From: Betaproteobacteria bacterium
GTDB lineage: Bacteria; Pseudomonadota; Gammaproteobacteria; Burkholderiales; SG8-41
DNA: 7,203 nt
Assembly (NCBI GenBank): GCA_025363575.1
Contig: JANYDM010000186.1
Coordinates: 1 to 7,203, forward strand
Direction of reading: 5' to 3'
The translations under genes and the position numbers were made by a program. Below are positions 7,101 to 7,203 of the stretch, one piece after another; within the stretch, counting starts at the first letter, position 1, and every line of letters begins with the position of its first letter. Below the pieces are notes generated by a model. The model saw nothing but the letters and a program-made list of their open reading frames with translations, had not been told where the DNA came from and did no database searches.

Positions 7101-7203
7101 TTAATCGGCGCGTACGCCGGCCGCTTTGATGATGCGGCCGGATTTTTCAGCGTCGGCGCGAATCACCGCCGCGAAGCGCTCCGGCGTGCTCGGCAGCGCG
7201 TCG
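7101..7203 (-). CDS. Tripartite tricarboxylate transporter substrate-binding protein, TctC/Bug family (C-terminus only)
   Basis: The last 33 codons of a minus-strand gene that continues beyond the window, with its TAA at 7103-7101. The readable tail contains STPERFAAVIRADAEKSG followed by RIIKAAGVRAD and the stop. This is the characteristic end of Bug/TctC proteins: a (S/T)-x-P-E-x-F pattern, an amphipathic helix with I-R-A-(D/E) and a final K-x-A-G-(V/I)-K/R-x-D. These are periplasmic binding proteins for carboxylates and other small organic molecules, very numerous in Burkholderiales. The gene faces the sox operon across a 224-base gap. The segment is short, so the family call rests on pattern alone. 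Its coding sequence also contains the terminator-like hairpin described at 7117-7147. Confidence 0.7.
   Translation of the reverse strand, partial: DALPSTPERFAAVIRADAEKSGRIIKAAGVRAD
7117..7147 (+). terminator. Candidate intrinsic terminator of the sox operon, inside the convergent gene
   Basis: CCGGCCGC (7117-7124) and GCGGCCGG (7134-7141) form a perfect eight-base-pair GC-only stem with a nine-base loop, followed at once by A and five T (7142-7147) on the plus strand. This is the shape of a Rho-independent terminator for transcripts coming from soxG, whose stop is about 240 bases upstream. On the minus strand no T-run follows, so it would act one way. The same bases encode the Glu-Lys-Ser-Gly-Arg...Ala-Ala-Gly part of the TctC-like tail, so a chance coding palindrome remains possible. 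Confidence 0.45.

Noticed and set aside
6863..7129. Small plus-strand open frames across the region after soxG (also 6831-7043)
   Set aside because: Arg-rich translations without a domain, no convincing ribosome-binding site, and the longer one overlaps the facing TctC-like gene.

Overview
The window is GC-rich (low 60s percent by eye) and densely coded, with one long plus-strand gene run and the end of a convergent gene. The gene content suggests a proteobacterium, most likely a betaproteobacterium of the Burkholderiales type. The reasons are a complete soxBDAG-type operon, a NitT/TauT-like periplasmic binding protein with no transporter genes beside it, and the tail of a TctC/Bug-family solute-binding protein. 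The taxon is an inference; there is no rRNA or other marker gene.

Layout: (1) 2-625, the C-terminal part of an MBL-fold metallo-hydrolase whose N-terminus lies upstream of the window. (2) 650-1648, an exported ABC-type substrate-binding protein of the NMT1/TauA/SsuA kind. (3) 1693-6876, soxB, soxD, soxA and soxG, the beta, delta, alpha and gamma subunits of heterotetrameric sarcosine oxidase. soxD/soxA overlap by 4 bases and soxA/soxG by 8. The soxB-soxD gap is the only sizeable gap and holds a long inverted repeat that ends one base before the soxD start codon. (4) 6877-7100, a 224-base convergent intergenic region with nested palindromes and no convincing gene. (5) 7101-7203, minus strand, the last 33 codons of a TctC/Bug-type binding protein. 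A terminator-like hairpin for the sox transcript appears to lie inside this coding sequence.

Working together: SoxB oxidises the N-methyl group of sarcosine (or a related N-methyl amine) using FAD, with covalent FMN at the alpha/beta interface passing electrons to oxygen. SoxA binds NAD+ and, through its C-terminal GcvT-like half, tetrahydrofolate, so the methyl carbon can leave as 5,10-methylene-THF. SoxD is a small zinc-binding subunit and SoxG a GcvT-like accessory subunit. Short gaps and shared strand suggest that the hydrolase and binding protein are co-transcribed with sox and may supply a precursor, but their substrates cannot be read from the sequence. The folate genes often found beside sox (glyA, purU, folD) are absent from the window.

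I see no CRISPR array, defence system, transposase, tRNA or rRNA, and no clearly new biological system. The points most worth a second look are the inverted repeat before soxD, the terminator inside the convergent gene, and the pairing of a hydrolase and an orphan binding protein with sox.
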